NCBI RefSeq assembly: GCF_002291145.1
Contig: NZ_NTGE01000102.1
Location: 1-64,000, forward strand
Reading direction: 5' to 3'
Origin: Streptomyces sp. SA15
Lineage (GTDB): Bacteria; Actinomycetota; Actinomycetes; Streptomycetales; Streptomycetaceae
Length of the DNA: 64,000 nucleotides
The position numbers and the translations under genes are program-made. Shown here piece after piece: positions 1-8,502 of the stretch. Every line of letters starts with the position of its first letter. Positions within the stretch are counted from its first letter, which is position 1. The notes beneath the pieces are model-generated. The model saw only the letters and a list, made by a program, of their open reading frames with translations, ran no database searches and was not told where the DNA came from.

Positions 1-1154
1 ATGACCGCGACCAGGTCGTGGCCCCCGGCGCTGACATCCTCACCCGGCTCAGCGGCGGTTCCTGGCTCCTGATGCCACCGGCACCGCTGGCGGTGGCCTG
101 GGGCATCGAGTCCGCCCTGCAGGAGGCCCTCCGCCGCGAGACCGACACGCTGCGGCACACGGACCAGGTCACCGCTCTGACCCAGGCGCTGGCCCAGACC
201 GTGGCGCTCGACATCGCGCAAGGCTCCTGGACCTCGGCCGAGGCGAACGCCCTTGAGGGGCTCCAAGTGGCCGAGGGGACTGGCGACGACATCTTGGCGG
301 CGCAGTGCCGCATCAGTCTCGGATGGCTGGCAGCAGCGCGAGGCGATGAGCAGACGGTCGCAGACTTCGCCGCCCTGCTCATCGAGGTATGGGTGCCGCG
401 TGGGATGCGTGTCTTCGGCGCCGGCGCGGAGTGGAACCTCGGCTTGTCGGCGCTCGTCGCCGGCCGGGCCGAGGAGGCGCTGGACCGCCTGGTCCGGCTG
501 GGTGAGCACGGGCACCAAGCGGCGAACGCCACCATCGCGGTGCTCGCCGCGCTGGACACCGCCGAGGCCGCCCTCCGGGCCGGGCGGCGGGCGACGGCCG
601 AGGAACAGGCACGGCTGTTGCGGAGGTGGGCCGAACGGACGAACGCGCCGTGGGCGATCTCCGCGACGCACCTGGTCCATGCACTGCTGGCATCCCGAGA
701 GGATGCGGAGAAGCAGTTCCGGCTTGCGCTGGAGGTCACCGGAGCCGCGTCTCGGCCCTTCAACTACGCCCGGACGCGCCTGCTGTACGGCGAGTGGCTG
801 CGGCGGGCCGGCCGCCGTACCGACGCCCGGACACAGCTGGCCGAAGCCGCGAAAATTTTCGAGCGACTCGACGCGGCTCCCTTGCTCGCCCGCACCCGGG
901 CCGAACAGGAACTGACCGGGCAGCAACCGCGCCGCGACTCCGCGCGGGAACGGGCGAACCTCACGGCGCAGGAGTTGAGAGTCGCACGGCTGGCCGCGGC
1001 GGGGCTCACCAACCGGGAGATCGGGGCGCAGCTGCTGATCAGTCCCCGCACGGTGGGGCATCACCTGGCCAACGTGTTCCCCAAGCTCGGTATCGTCTCG
1101 CGCGCCGACCTCGCGCGCATCGACTTCGAGGACGGGCTGCGTCTGATGGGGTGA
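1..1154 (+). CDS. LuxR/LAL-type transcriptional regulator, C-terminal part (5' end outside window)
   Basis: The reading frame is open from base 3 with no start, so the gene begins upstream of the window. The visible ~383 residues are an alpha-helical, TPR-like region followed by a C-terminal LuxR helix-turn-helix (LTAQELRVARLAAAGLTNRE, then ISPRTVGHHL) ending 20-30 residues before the stop. This matches large LAL (MalT-like) regulators, whose N-terminal AAA ATPase part would lie upstream. It probably activates transcription of an unknown target. The family assignment is secure. The target is not. Confidence 0.9.
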   Translation, partial: DRDQVVAPGADILTRLSGGSWLLMPPAPLAVAWGIESALQEALRRETDTLRHTDQVTALTQALAQTVALDIAQGSWTSAEANALEGLQVAEGTGDDILAAQCRISLGWLAAARGDEQTVADFAALLIEVWVPRGMRVFGAGAEWNLGLSALVAGRAEEALDRLVRLGEHGHQAANATIAVLAALDTAEAALRAGRRATAEEQARLLRRWAERTNAPWAISATHLVHALLASREDAEKQFRLALEVTGAASRPFNYARTRLLYGEWLRRAGRRTDARTQLAEAAKIFERLDAAPLLARTRAEQELTGQQPRRDSARERANLTAQELRVARLAAAGLTNREIGAQLLISPRTVGHHLANVFPKLGIVSRADLARIDFEDGLRLMG

Positions 1155-1223
1155 CGGGCGGTATCCCGGGGCTGCCCGGGTGACTCGCCGACGCCCGGTT
1201 TCTTACCGTAGGGATGATCTCCG

Positions 1224-1837
1224 TCACAGTCCCTTAGGTTGGGTCAGCCGCCGTACCAGGTCCACCCAGGCGGCCTGCAGGCGTGCGGTGGCCACCCCGC
1301 GCTCCTTGCGCAGGTAATCCGCAGCTTCGAAGCTCGTGAAGGCGAGAAGGACGTGGGCGAGCATGTCGTGGTCTCCGTCCACCCCGGTCTCTCGCAGGAG
1401 AGTTGCGACATGACGGTGGAAGGTCCGGCCGGTGTCCGAGGCCTTGCGGCGTGCGTAGGGCACCTGGCGTCCCAGCGCGGCGCCCAGGTCCGCGCGGCGG
1501 CGATGCGCTCGAGCAGCGCGCAGCCGAACGCTGCCAGACGAACTCTCGCAGGTGCTCATGGCCCCAGTGGAGGGGGACCTTAGGTATACACCTCCTGGAA
1601 CTCTGCCTCGGCTTCGTCGAGGAGAGCGAGCAGGAGGCCGTTGCGGTCGCCGAACCGGCGAAAGAGCGTGCCCTTTCCTACCCCGGCCGCTTCGGCGACC
1701 TCCCGCATCGTCACATTCTCGGCTCCCTGTTCGGCGATCAGTTGTGCGGCCGCTCCCAGTAGCCGGGAGCGATTGCGCGCGGCATCGGATCGCTCGGCGG
1801 TGACGCCGACCGATGCATTGTTCGGTGTCTCCGTCAC
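1224..1837 (-). pseudogene. TetR-family regulator, frameshifted
   Basis: The first ~85 residues (start at 1837) are a good TetR DNA-binding domain, with AAAQLIAEQGAENVTMREVA, GVGKGTLFRRFGDR and a helix 4 start. The frame then stops at about 1580 (EVYT-stop). The ligand-binding part continues in another frame from about 1520 to 1224 (DLGAALGRQVPYARRK, then FTSFEAADYLRKERG). The middle, around 1500-1580, is shortened as well as out of frame, so a small deletion is more likely than one sequencing error. A native protein would be about 195-200 aa. A short ORF ends 3 bp upstream, suggesting a former operon. Confidence 0.8.
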
Positions 1838-1840
1838 CGT

Positions 1841-1960
1841 TCACTCCGTGATGTCGGGCGTGCGTACATACACGCTTCCGTCCTGGATCTGCACCGGGGC
1901 GTACTTGGACGGGATGGTCGGCGTAGGGTCGAGGGGGTCGACCGGCGCGCAGGTCGTCAT
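1841..1960 (-). CDS. short ORF of unknown function upstream of the TetR pseudogene
   Basis: This 39-codon frame runs from ATG at 1960 to TGA at 1841, ending 3 bp before the TetR start. It includes PSKYAPVQIQDGSVYVRTPD. No family is recognised. An in-frame stop lies 17 codons upstream of the ATG. It may be the 3' tail of a longer degraded gene rather than a real small protein. Its position, almost touching the TetR start, is the main argument for it being coding. Confidence 0.3.
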   Translation of the reverse strand: MTTCAPVDPLDPTPTIPSKYAPVQIQDGSVYVRTPDITE

Positions 1961-2160
1961 AGGAGCCACGGAACGGGCCACCACCGGCTCCCGGCCCCGG
2001 AACGTCTAGCGGTGACGATCGCCGCTCGGGTCAGGTGGCACCGCGCATGGTCATGAGAGGGCCAACGCGACGCGCTAAGTGCGGTGCTCGACGTCCAGCG
2101 CTCCGTCCGGGCGTCAGCACGGCCAATGTGAGGCAACGCTCCAGCGCCATCCGATCAAGC

Positions 2161-3030
2161 TCAGGACTCGAGGAACCCAAGCGCCCTTGCGACGAAATCC
2201 TCGTGGTTCTGGAAGATGCCCCCGTGGCCGGAGTCAGGGTAGAGGGGGACAAGTTCGCTCTTGGGTAGACGAGCGGCCAGGTCGATTGTGTTCTTGCTGG
2301 GCACCATCCGGTCGTTCTCACCGTTTGCCACGAGGACCGATTGGCGAATCGTCGACAGGTCTGACGGTGCCTGGCGGCCCCATCGTTTGACGGCCTTCAT
2401 TTGGGCACGGACCGACGGTAGCGAGATGTCCTTGTCGCGGTTGTCCGTGCGCTCCTTCAGCCGTCGCAGGAGGGCGCGTCCTGCCCGTCGGCCGTTTGCG
2501 GTGTCGGTGAAGAAGAGGGAGAGCTTCGGGTCCCGAAGGGTCAGGGTGCCCTTGATCGTGGCCTGGATGGCAAGAGCCGGAACCTTGTCGATGCCATCGC
2601 CACCGGCGGGACCTGTGCCAGCGAGGATGACCTTGCGGACCAGGCGCGGTTCTTCTTCCGCGATGACCTGTGCGATGAAGCCGCCCAACGACAGGCCGAG
2701 CAGATCGACCTGGCCGAAGCCAAGGGCATGGATGAACCGGACCGCGTCGTGCGCCATCCCTTCGATCGTGTCTGGCGTGGAGCCGCCCGACCCGCCCACC
2801 CCGCGATTCCCGAAGGTGATCACCCGACGCCGTGCGGCGAGTCCGTCGACGACTCGCGGATCCCAGTTGTCCAGGTTTCCGCCCATGTGAATAAGGAGGA
2901 TCAGCGGCACGCCGTAATCGGGGCCGAGTTGCCGATAGACGAAGTCCACCCCGTCGACGGACACGGAGCGGGTTGCCGCGTTCTTGTATGACGATCGTGC
3001 GGGGGAGGGGGAATTTCGCGGTGTGCTCAC
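2161..3030 (-). CDS. alpha/beta hydrolase
   Basis: A 289-residue alpha/beta hydrolase. It shows an oxyanion segment (LILLIHMGGNLDNWD), a nucleophile elbow GLSLGG and a C-terminal catalytic His in YPDSGHGGIF; D in NGENDRMVP is the likely acid. The GTG start at 3030 is chosen because AGAAGGA lies 7 bp upstream; the open frame reaches 3342 but that extension has no family character. The substrate is unknown. A truncated close paralogue lies at 4246-4866 on the other strand, separated by a transposase remnant. Confidence 0.85.
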   Translation of the reverse strand: MSTPRNSPSPARSSYKNAATRSVSVDGVDFVYRQLGPDYGVPLILLIHMGGNLDNWDPRVVDGLAARRRVITFGNRGVGGSGGSTPDTIEGMAHDAVRFIHALGFGQVDLLGLSLGGFIAQVIAEEEPRLVRKVILAGTGPAGGDGIDKVPALAIQATIKGTLTLRDPKLSLFFTDTANGRRAGRALLRRLKERTDNRDKDISLPSVRAQMKAVKRWGRQAPSDLSTIRQSVLVANGENDRMVPSKNTIDLAARLPKSELVPLYPDSGHGGIFQNHEDFVARALGFLES

Positions 3031-3589
3031 GTCAAGGTCCTTCTTGTTAGGTGAGGTGTTGGGGCGTTCTCGCTGCTGGAGGGTGAGGTTGAGCGGGTTG
3101 ATGCTCGCGGCCTGGATCCGGACCGGCATGTCGTTGGCGCCCACCGTCGGGCTGGGGCGCCTCGCCTGCCGCTCGCTGGCCTTGGCGCCGTGGCGCACTA
3201 TTGTGGAGGCCCTCATCGTTGTCTCCGCATATCGTTCTGCGAGTGGGCGCGGGGCTGTTCGTCCCGGGCTTCCCCAGCGCTGGAGAATGCTCTGTTTCGG
3301 GATGGCTGCCAACAGGGGGTCAACAGCCCGGGTGGCGAGCACGCGTCAGGCGCGCTGGGTGCGGTGCCCGGCGCGCGCCTCGGTGGCGGAACTCTTCGGA
3401 GCGGGCTTACCTGGCGTCGTGGATGCGGGTGTGACGCGCGCCAGGCTCCCCCCTGATCGAATTACGTTCATCATTCTATGTGGTTGGTCGGAGGGTCGCA
3501 AGAGGGGGCCTTTCTCTTGCGTGCGCCTGCCTCGTGGTGGGGGTGGCGCCGGTCAGCGGCACGAGCACGTCGGCCAGGTCGCGCACCGA
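3031..3589. other. gene-free stretch upstream of the hydrolase
   Basis: About 560 bp between the hydrolase start and the transposase remnant. No recognisable coding segment was seen in any frame. The hydrolase promoter should lie here. Base composition is patchy, with an AT-rich spot near 3460-3485. Confidence 0.5.
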
Positions 3590-3960
3590 CGCCCCCGGCG
3601 CTGTCGATGACTTCCGCGCCGAAACCGACCGCCACCACCTCACCGGCGATCCGCGGACCGCGGCGGACAAGGACTGCCGCCATCTCGAGAACAATGCCGC
3701 CTTCGTCCACGACGACCAGGCCCTGAAGGCCGGATGTCCGATCGCCAGTGGCATCGTCGAGGGAGCCGCCCGCCATCTGATCGCCGACCGACTCGACATC
3801 ACCGGCAGCCGATGGAGCGTCCCCTGCGCCGAAGCCGTCTCACCCGTCGCGCCGTCATCGCCAACGGCGACTTCCCGCAGTACTGGACCTTCCACACCCA
3901 CAGGGAACGCGAAGGCCTCTACCCCAGCCCGACCAGCACAACTACGAACTCCAGACCTGA
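3590..3960 (+). mobile_element. ISKra4-type transposase, 3' remnant with frameshifts
   Basis: Three frames must be joined to read the conserved C-terminal end of ISKra4-family transposases. The first piece runs from about 3660 to 3840 and includes GCPIASGIVEGAARHLIADR and DITGSRW. The second, about 3850-3925, includes RAVIANGDFPQYWTFH and REREGLY. The third, 3930-3960, reads PDQHNYELQT and a stop. The 5' two thirds and the element ends are missing. It lies between two paralogous hydrolase genes and immediately precedes the truncated copy, so it may have mediated the rearrangement. Confidence 0.75.
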
Positions 3961-4245
3961 CCAGCGATCTCACTCCAGGAGAGCCGCACCCGTCCGACTT
4001 CCTCGCCGCCTGGCCGAGCCGGCCGCGCCGCCGGCCCTCGGATGGTGCGGGGCGGCGGTCGGTTGCCCCTGGGGGCGGGTCATGACATGAGGCCCGGCCG
4101 GCAGTTGGTGCTCCTCCGGAGTGTGACCTCGTACGCCGCCGCGACATTAGGGCCGGCCTGCTTCACGGGGTAGGGCGTGGACTTCCGGTGGCACCAATCT
4201 CTTGTCGTGGCGTCACCGTCATCGTGTGCGGCGCTTCTATCCAGC

Positions 4246-4866
4246 GGCTCGACACCGAAGACCATCGAGGAGATGGCGAAGGACGCCGTCACCTTCATCC
4301 GGGGGCTCGGGCTCGGACATGTCGACATTCACGGCTTCTCGATGGGCGGCATGATCGCCCAGGTGATCGCGCAGGACGAACCGCAACTCGTCCGCAGGCT
4401 GATCCTCACGGGCACCGGCCCCGCCGGCGGCGAGGGCATCAAGAACGTGACTCTGCTGTCCCATCTCGACACTGTCCGGGCCCTGTTCACCCTCCAGGAT
4501 CCGAAGCAGTTCCTCTTCTTCACCCGCACCGCGGGCGGGCGCCGAGCCGGAAAGCAGTTCCTGGCCCGCCTCAAGGAACGCACCCACGACCGCGACAAGG
4601 CGATCTCCCTCACGTCGTACTTCGCCCAGCTCAAGGCCATTCACCGCTGGGGCCTCGCGCAGCCCCAGGACCTCTCCGTCATCCATCAGCCCGTGCTCGT
4701 CGCCAACGGCGACAACGACAGGATGGTGCCGACGAAGAACTCGTTCGAACTGGCCGGGCGACTGCCGAACGCCGACCTGGTGATCTACCCCGACGCCGGC
4801 CACGGAGGCATCTTCCAGTTCCACGAGCAGTTCGTGGCGGAAGCCCTCGGCTTCCTTGAGCAGTAG
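4246..4866 (+). pseudogene. alpha/beta hydrolase, 5'-truncated paralogue
   Basis: The ~206 residues from GSTPKTIEEMAKDAVTF onward align throughout with the hydrolase at 2161-3030: nucleophile elbow GFSMGG, the TGTGPAGGEGI segment, NGDNDRMVP acid region and PDAGHGGIF histidine. The first ~110 residues, including the oxyanion strand, are absent. An ATG at 4177 is in frame, but the 23 residues it adds are unlike the family. Homology starts abruptly at 4246, downstream of the transposase remnant. The product would lack half the fold core and is probably inactive. Confidence 0.7.
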
Positions 4867-5349
4867 TGGGTGTCAGGGGCGGGCGGCACGTGCGCCGGGG
4901 ACGTTGACGAGTCCCGAGTGGCCATGCCCGGACGTGCGGCGGAACGCTTATCGCATCCCGGCTCTGCTCAATGCTCCCGGCGCATCGCCCGGCAGAGGTC
5001 GACTAAACGCTGCTGCGGCTCGGTCGCTTCTCTCACGGCGAGCCGTGACTTCTTCGTCGGTGACGGATGAGTGCCTCGCCCGGCGCTGGGCGACAACGCG
5101 GACCGGAGCGCGCAGTCGGCGTGGCGAACGTCCATCACGGGGTCCTCGGCGTCAAGGGTGTGAGCCTTGCCTGATGACTCGACGCGATCAGGGCGGGCCG
5201 CGGGTTCCGGCTCTGCGCTCGGGCAGGTTCGGGAAGATCGACCCGGTGAAAGACTCTGCGGGGGCCTTGACGTTTCTCGTATGCAACCAAGTCGAGTGAT
5301 CCTAGCTAAGTATCTAAAAGTAAACTGAACCTCGGTTAGAATCGCTCCC
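4867..5349. other. intergenic region; HxlR gene promoter at its right end
   Basis: No coding segment was recognised in 480 bp. The last ~50 bp before the HxlR start are AT-rich for this genome (TAAGTATCTAAAAGTAAACT near 5305-5325) and probably hold its promoter and operator. Confidence 0.45.
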
Positions 5350-5859
5350 ATGGACGCGTGGACCGAAGTTCTTCCAGACACCGGCATGGACCCCCGACTG
5401 GACCGGGACACGTCCAACTGCTCGATCGCGCGGACTCTTGAGATCGTGGGCGAGAAGTGGACGATTCTGATCCTGCGTGAGGTGTGGTACGGCTCGTCCC
5501 GGTTCGGTGACTTCGAACGTGTCCTGGGCTGTCCTCGTAACCTTCTGGCGGCGCGGCTTCGGATGCTGGTGGAGGAAGGGATCCTTGTGACCGAGACGTA
5601 CAAGGAGCCCGGTTCGCGGAGTCGGCCGAAGTATGTGATCACCGCTAAGGGCATGGATCTGGTGCCGGCCGTGATGGGGCTGCTGCAGTGGGGTGATCGT
5701 TACCGTGCCGACCCGGAGGGGCCGGCGGTACTGGCGCGACACCGCGAGTGCGGCGCGCACGTCGACGTCCAGATTCGCTGCGAACGAGGCCACCCGGTGC
5801 AAGCGAAGGACATCGAGAGCGTCCCCGGCCCAGCCTTTCGTCTGAGGTCGCCCGAGTGA
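5350..5859 (+). CDS. HxlR-family winged-helix regulator
   Basis: A 169-residue protein with the HxlR signature: a Cys near residue 24 followed by SIARTLEIVGEKWTILILRE, then RFGDFERVLGCPRNLLAARL and the wing TYKEPGSRSRPKYVITAKG. HxlR proteins are usually redox- or aldehyde-responsive regulators of an adjacent oxidoreductase or hydrolase. The C-terminal ~50 residues hold two further cysteines (CGAHVDVQIRC). No obvious partner gene remains upstream. The next gene, on the opposite strand, ends 17 bp downstream. Confidence 0.9.
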   Translation: MDAWTEVLPDTGMDPRLDRDTSNCSIARTLEIVGEKWTILILREVWYGSSRFGDFERVLGCPRNLLAARLRMLVEEGILVTETYKEPGSRSRPKYVITAKGMDLVPAVMGLLQWGDRYRADPEGPAVLARHRECGAHVDVQIRCERGHPVQAKDIESVPGPAFRLRSPE

Positions 5860-5875
5860 GCTGAGGACTCCTCCG

Positions 5876-6481
5876 TCAGCTTTCCGTCATCCGGCCGCTC
5901 TGTCGTGTACGCGCCTGATGGAGGCGGACCTTGGTGCGGTTTCCGCAGCGGGACATGGAACACCAGCGGCGGTTGCGGGCCGGGGAGCGGTCCAGGAAGC
6001 GCAGTGCGCAGCGGTCCGCTCCGCAGACGCGTACGCGCCGGATGTCGGCGGACAGAAGCAGGTCGACGGCGTCCTGGGCGATGAGTGCCAGTGCGAGTGT
6101 GGGGTCGACGGCGAGGGTCGTGGTGCCGGCGGGCTCCAGGCGGTCGTGGCTGATGACGAGTTGCAGGGCGGGTCTGGGGGCCGCCGCTGCCGATCGGTTG
6201 AGCAGCGTCACGTCGCCGGACGTGGGCAGTCGGCCGTCTGCGACCGCCAGTACGGCCCGGTCGACGCTCTCGCGCAGCCGCCGGGCGGACCTGAGAACGG
6301 CTGCCGTGGCGGGATCGGCGGTTTCCGGTGCGAGCAGAAGGGCCTCCCGGAGCCAGCCCATCAGGTCGTCCGGTCCCCGGAGTGTCTCCTCCGGAGTGGT
6401 TCTCCACCGGCTTCGGAGGGTGTTGGCGAAGTCGAGGCAGACCCGTCCGCCATCCCAGATCCACATGTCGTCCGTTGCCAC
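5876..6481 (-). CDS. CGNR zinc-finger (ABATE-type) regulator
   Basis: A 201-residue protein starting at GTG 6481. The N-terminal ABATE-like part (GGRVCLDFANTLRSRW) is followed by a C-terminal CGNR zinc finger: CGADRC, then CSMSRCGNRTKV, giving two CX4C pairs. These proteins are putative stress-linked transcriptional regulators in actinobacteria. It is divergent from a hydrolase gene 66 bp away. The whole intergenic space is a large perfect palindrome, which suggests that this protein binds there, represses itself and controls the hydrolase. Confidence 0.9.
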   Translation of the reverse strand: MATDDMWIWDGGRVCLDFANTLRSRWRTTPEETLRGPDDLMGWLREALLLAPETADPATAAVLRSARRLRESVDRAVLAVADGRLPTSGDVTLLNRSAAAAPRPALQLVISHDRLEPAGTTTLAVDPTLALALIAQDAVDLLLSADIRRVRVCGADRCALRFLDRSPARNRRWCSMSRCGNRTKVRLHQARTRQSGRMTES

Positions 6482-6488
6482 GTCTCCA

Positions 6489-6537
6489 TTCTGCCAGCTA
6501 GCTTAACCGTCTTAGACGGTTAAGCTAGCTGGCAGAA
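6489..6537. promoter_or_regulatory. perfect 24-bp-arm palindrome, bidirectional operator
   Basis: Left arm 6489-6512 and right arm 6514-6537 are exact reverse complements around a single T at 6513. The core is TTAACCGTCT / AGACGGTTAA. It starts 8 bp from the CGNR gene start and ends 10 bp before the hydrolase start, so it covers both leaders. It could act as an operator for the CGNR protein. As RNA it would form a long hairpin on either transcript. Confidence 0.8.
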
Positions 6538-6547
6538 AGGTGCATCC

Positions 6548-7420
6548 ATGGGGCAGCTGACAGCGACGACCGGAGTGACGCAGGTGGACGGGGTCCGCCT
6601 GCACTACGTCCGAGCCGGGTCCGGACCTCTGCTCGTCCTGCTCCACGGCTGGCCGCAGACCGCCGACTGCTGGCGGCCGGTACTGGCGGATCTCGCCGCC
6701 GACTACACGGTTGTGGCGCCGGACCTGCGTGGATACGGCCTGAGCGACAAGCCCACCACTGGTTACGACAAGCGGCGTATGGCCGCCGACATGGCAGGTC
6801 TCGTCGAGGCGCTCGGCTTCGAGCGGGCCATGGTCGTGGGCCACGACCGCGGCGCTCGCGTGGGGCACCGCTGGGCGCTGGACCGCCCGGACCAGGTCGA
6901 GCGGCTGGCCGTGCTCGACATCGTTCCCACCCGTGAGATGTTCCGCCGCCTGGACGCCTCGCTCGCCTCCGGGTACTGGCACTGGCTGTTCCACATGCAG
7001 CCCGATCTGCCCGAGCGCCTCGTGGGACGCGACATCCGCGGGTATCTCGAGTACTTCTTCGAGCGGTGGACCTACAATCGCCACGCACTCACAGCCGACG
7101 CGGTCGACGGTTACGTCCGTGCGTTCTCCCGCCCGGGCGCCCTGCGTGCGAGCCTCGACGACTACCGCGCCATGGAGGAGGACACCGTGCTCGACGACAT
7201 CGACGCCGCCGAAGGCCGCCGCCTCACCATGCCGGTGCTGGCGCTGTGGGGTTCCACGGGGCTGCCTGCCCGCCTGCCGACACTGGAGATCTGGCGTGGC
7301 TACGCGGACGACGTCACCGGTGCCGAGATCCCGGAGTGCGGCCACTTCATCCCGGAGGAGCAACCGGAGGCGCTGGTGGCGCATCTGAGGCCTTTCCTGG
7401 CCGAGGAGACGAGCCGGTGA
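6548..7420 (+). CDS. alpha/beta hydrolase, epoxide hydrolase / haloacid dehalogenase-like
   Basis: A 290-residue protein with the epoxide hydrolase/fluoroacetate dehalogenase layout: oxyanion motif LLHGWPQTADCW, then GYGLSDKP, aspartate nucleophile in VVGHDRGARVGHRWA, a cap region rich in Trp/Tyr (YWHWLFHMQPDLPERL), and catalytic His in ECGHFIPEEQPE. The Asp nucleophile separates it from serine esterases. Substrate is unpredictable between epoxides and haloacids. RBS AAGG lies 8 bp before the ATG. Probably controlled through the palindrome at 6489-6537. Confidence 0.88.
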   Translation: MGQLTATTGVTQVDGVRLHYVRAGSGPLLVLLHGWPQTADCWRPVLADLAADYTVVAPDLRGYGLSDKPTTGYDKRRMAADMAGLVEALGFERAMVVGHDRGARVGHRWALDRPDQVERLAVLDIVPTREMFRRLDASLASGYWHWLFHMQPDLPERLVGRDIRGYLEYFFERWTYNRHALTADAVDGYVRAFSRPGALRASLDDYRAMEEDTVLDDIDAAEGRRLTMPVLALWGSTGLPARLPTLEIWRGYADDVTGAEIPECGHFIPEEQPEALVAHLRPFLAEETSR

Positions 7421-7446
7421 GCCCTTCCACGGTGACGGAAGCGGTG

Positions 7447-7478
7447 CCCCTCGGCCGGTCGAGCGCCGGCCGGAGGGG
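7447..7478. terminator. GC-rich hairpin downstream of the hydrolase
   Basis: CCCCTCGGCCGG (7447-7458) pairs with CCGGCCGGAGGGG (7466-7478), with one bulged base and a 7-nt loop, 27 bp after the hydrolase stop. There is no U-tract, as is common for Streptomyces terminators. Confidence 0.5.
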
Positions 7479-7608
7479 TGCGCTGTCGGAGGGGCTCTCG
7501 ACCACGCTGTGATGACCCTGCACGGCGAGCGAGCCTGGAGGGCAGGACAGGCTGCTGAGGGGCGGCCCCGCCGTAACCGGCTGGGCCGCCCGTCGGTCCG
7601 GGCTTCAT

Positions 7609-8260
7609 TCAGGTCGCGACCGGGGCGCCGGCCGGAGCATTCCCTGCAGCAAGGCCGGCAGCCGGGCCGTCGGCCTTGCGCTGCCGGGGCATCAGCAAGG
7701 CCACGGCCGCTGCCAGGGCGACGGCACCGGCCCCGACCCAGAGCGCCGGGATCAGTCCGTCCACGAACATTGACGCGGACCCGTACCCGCCCTGAGCGGA
7801 GAACACGGCCGCCAGCGACGCGACGCCGATGGCCCCGCCGACCTCGCGGATGGCGTTGTTGGCGCCGGAGGCGATGCCCTGCTCCTCCGGGCGGACCGTG
7901 CTCATGACGAGGTTCGCGCTGGGGGCGAAGAACATGCCCAGGCCGATTCCGCAGACGATCAGCGCGGGCAGCAGGTGGGTGTAGGGGACGTGCGGCTCGA
8001 CGGTGATTGCCCAGAGCCCGAGGCCGATGGCGGGGCCCGGTGGCGACGGCGATGCCGCTGGCCGCGCCCCAGATGCCGAAGGCCGTGCCGCGGCGTTCGG
8101 CGGGGACGGCGGCCGACAGCAGGGTGAGCGTCAGCGGCGTCACTATCGCGGCCCCGACTCCCTGTGCGGCGGCGGGCGGCGATCAGTTCACCCATGCCTG
8201 GGGCGAGTGCGGCCGCGGCCGAGGATGCGGTGAAGATCGCGAGCCCGATGCGGTCGGCCC
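7609..8260 (-). pseudogene. MFS (EmrB/QacA-type) efflux transporter, internal-to-C-terminal fragment with frameshifts
   Basis: Three frames join into one DHA2-type transporter piece. About 8170-8260 reads GLAIFTASSAAAALAPGMG; about 8030-8150 reads TPLTLTLLSAAVPAERRGT and FGIWGAASGIAVATG; 7935 down to 7609 reads FFAPSANLVMSTVRPEEQG through the last helices and tail. The second shift falls in a C-run near 8035. The N-terminal two or three helices are missing. Directly upstream, at the same base, a foreign SDR tail ends. Confidence 0.75.
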
Positions 8261-8502
8261 TCAGGGGAGCTGCGGGTAGAGCACGGAGACGCCTCCGGCC
8301 AGAGCGGCCTGCGCCTGGCGGGCGGCGTTGTCCGCGAGGATCTCGTAGGCGCCGGCGGCGATGCCGTCGATAGCGATCCGCGCGATGTCGACCGGGTCGG
8401 ACTTGGCCGCGTCGACGGCCCGGACCATGTCGGTGTCCATGTAGCCGACGTGCAGGCCGGCCACTCGGATGCCCTGGTCGGCGAGCTGCAGGCGCAGGGC
8501 GC
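8261..8502 (-). pseudogene. short-chain dehydrogenase, C-terminal fragment
   Basis: The frame ending at TGA 8261 reads LRLQLADQGIRVAGLHVGYM, DTDMVRAVDAAKSDP, then a tail ending GGVSVLYPQLP. This is the usual end of SDRs that close with an ALA-GG-V-x-LYPQL tail. Only ~75 residues remain. There is no nucleotide-binding part. It is wedged between the amidohydrolase fragment (junction near 8500) and the MFS fragment (junction 8260). Confidence 0.65.

Noticed and set aside
3031..3342. N-terminal extension of the first hydrolase to 3342
   Set aside because: No family similarity. A GTG with a good RBS at 3030 fits the family length.
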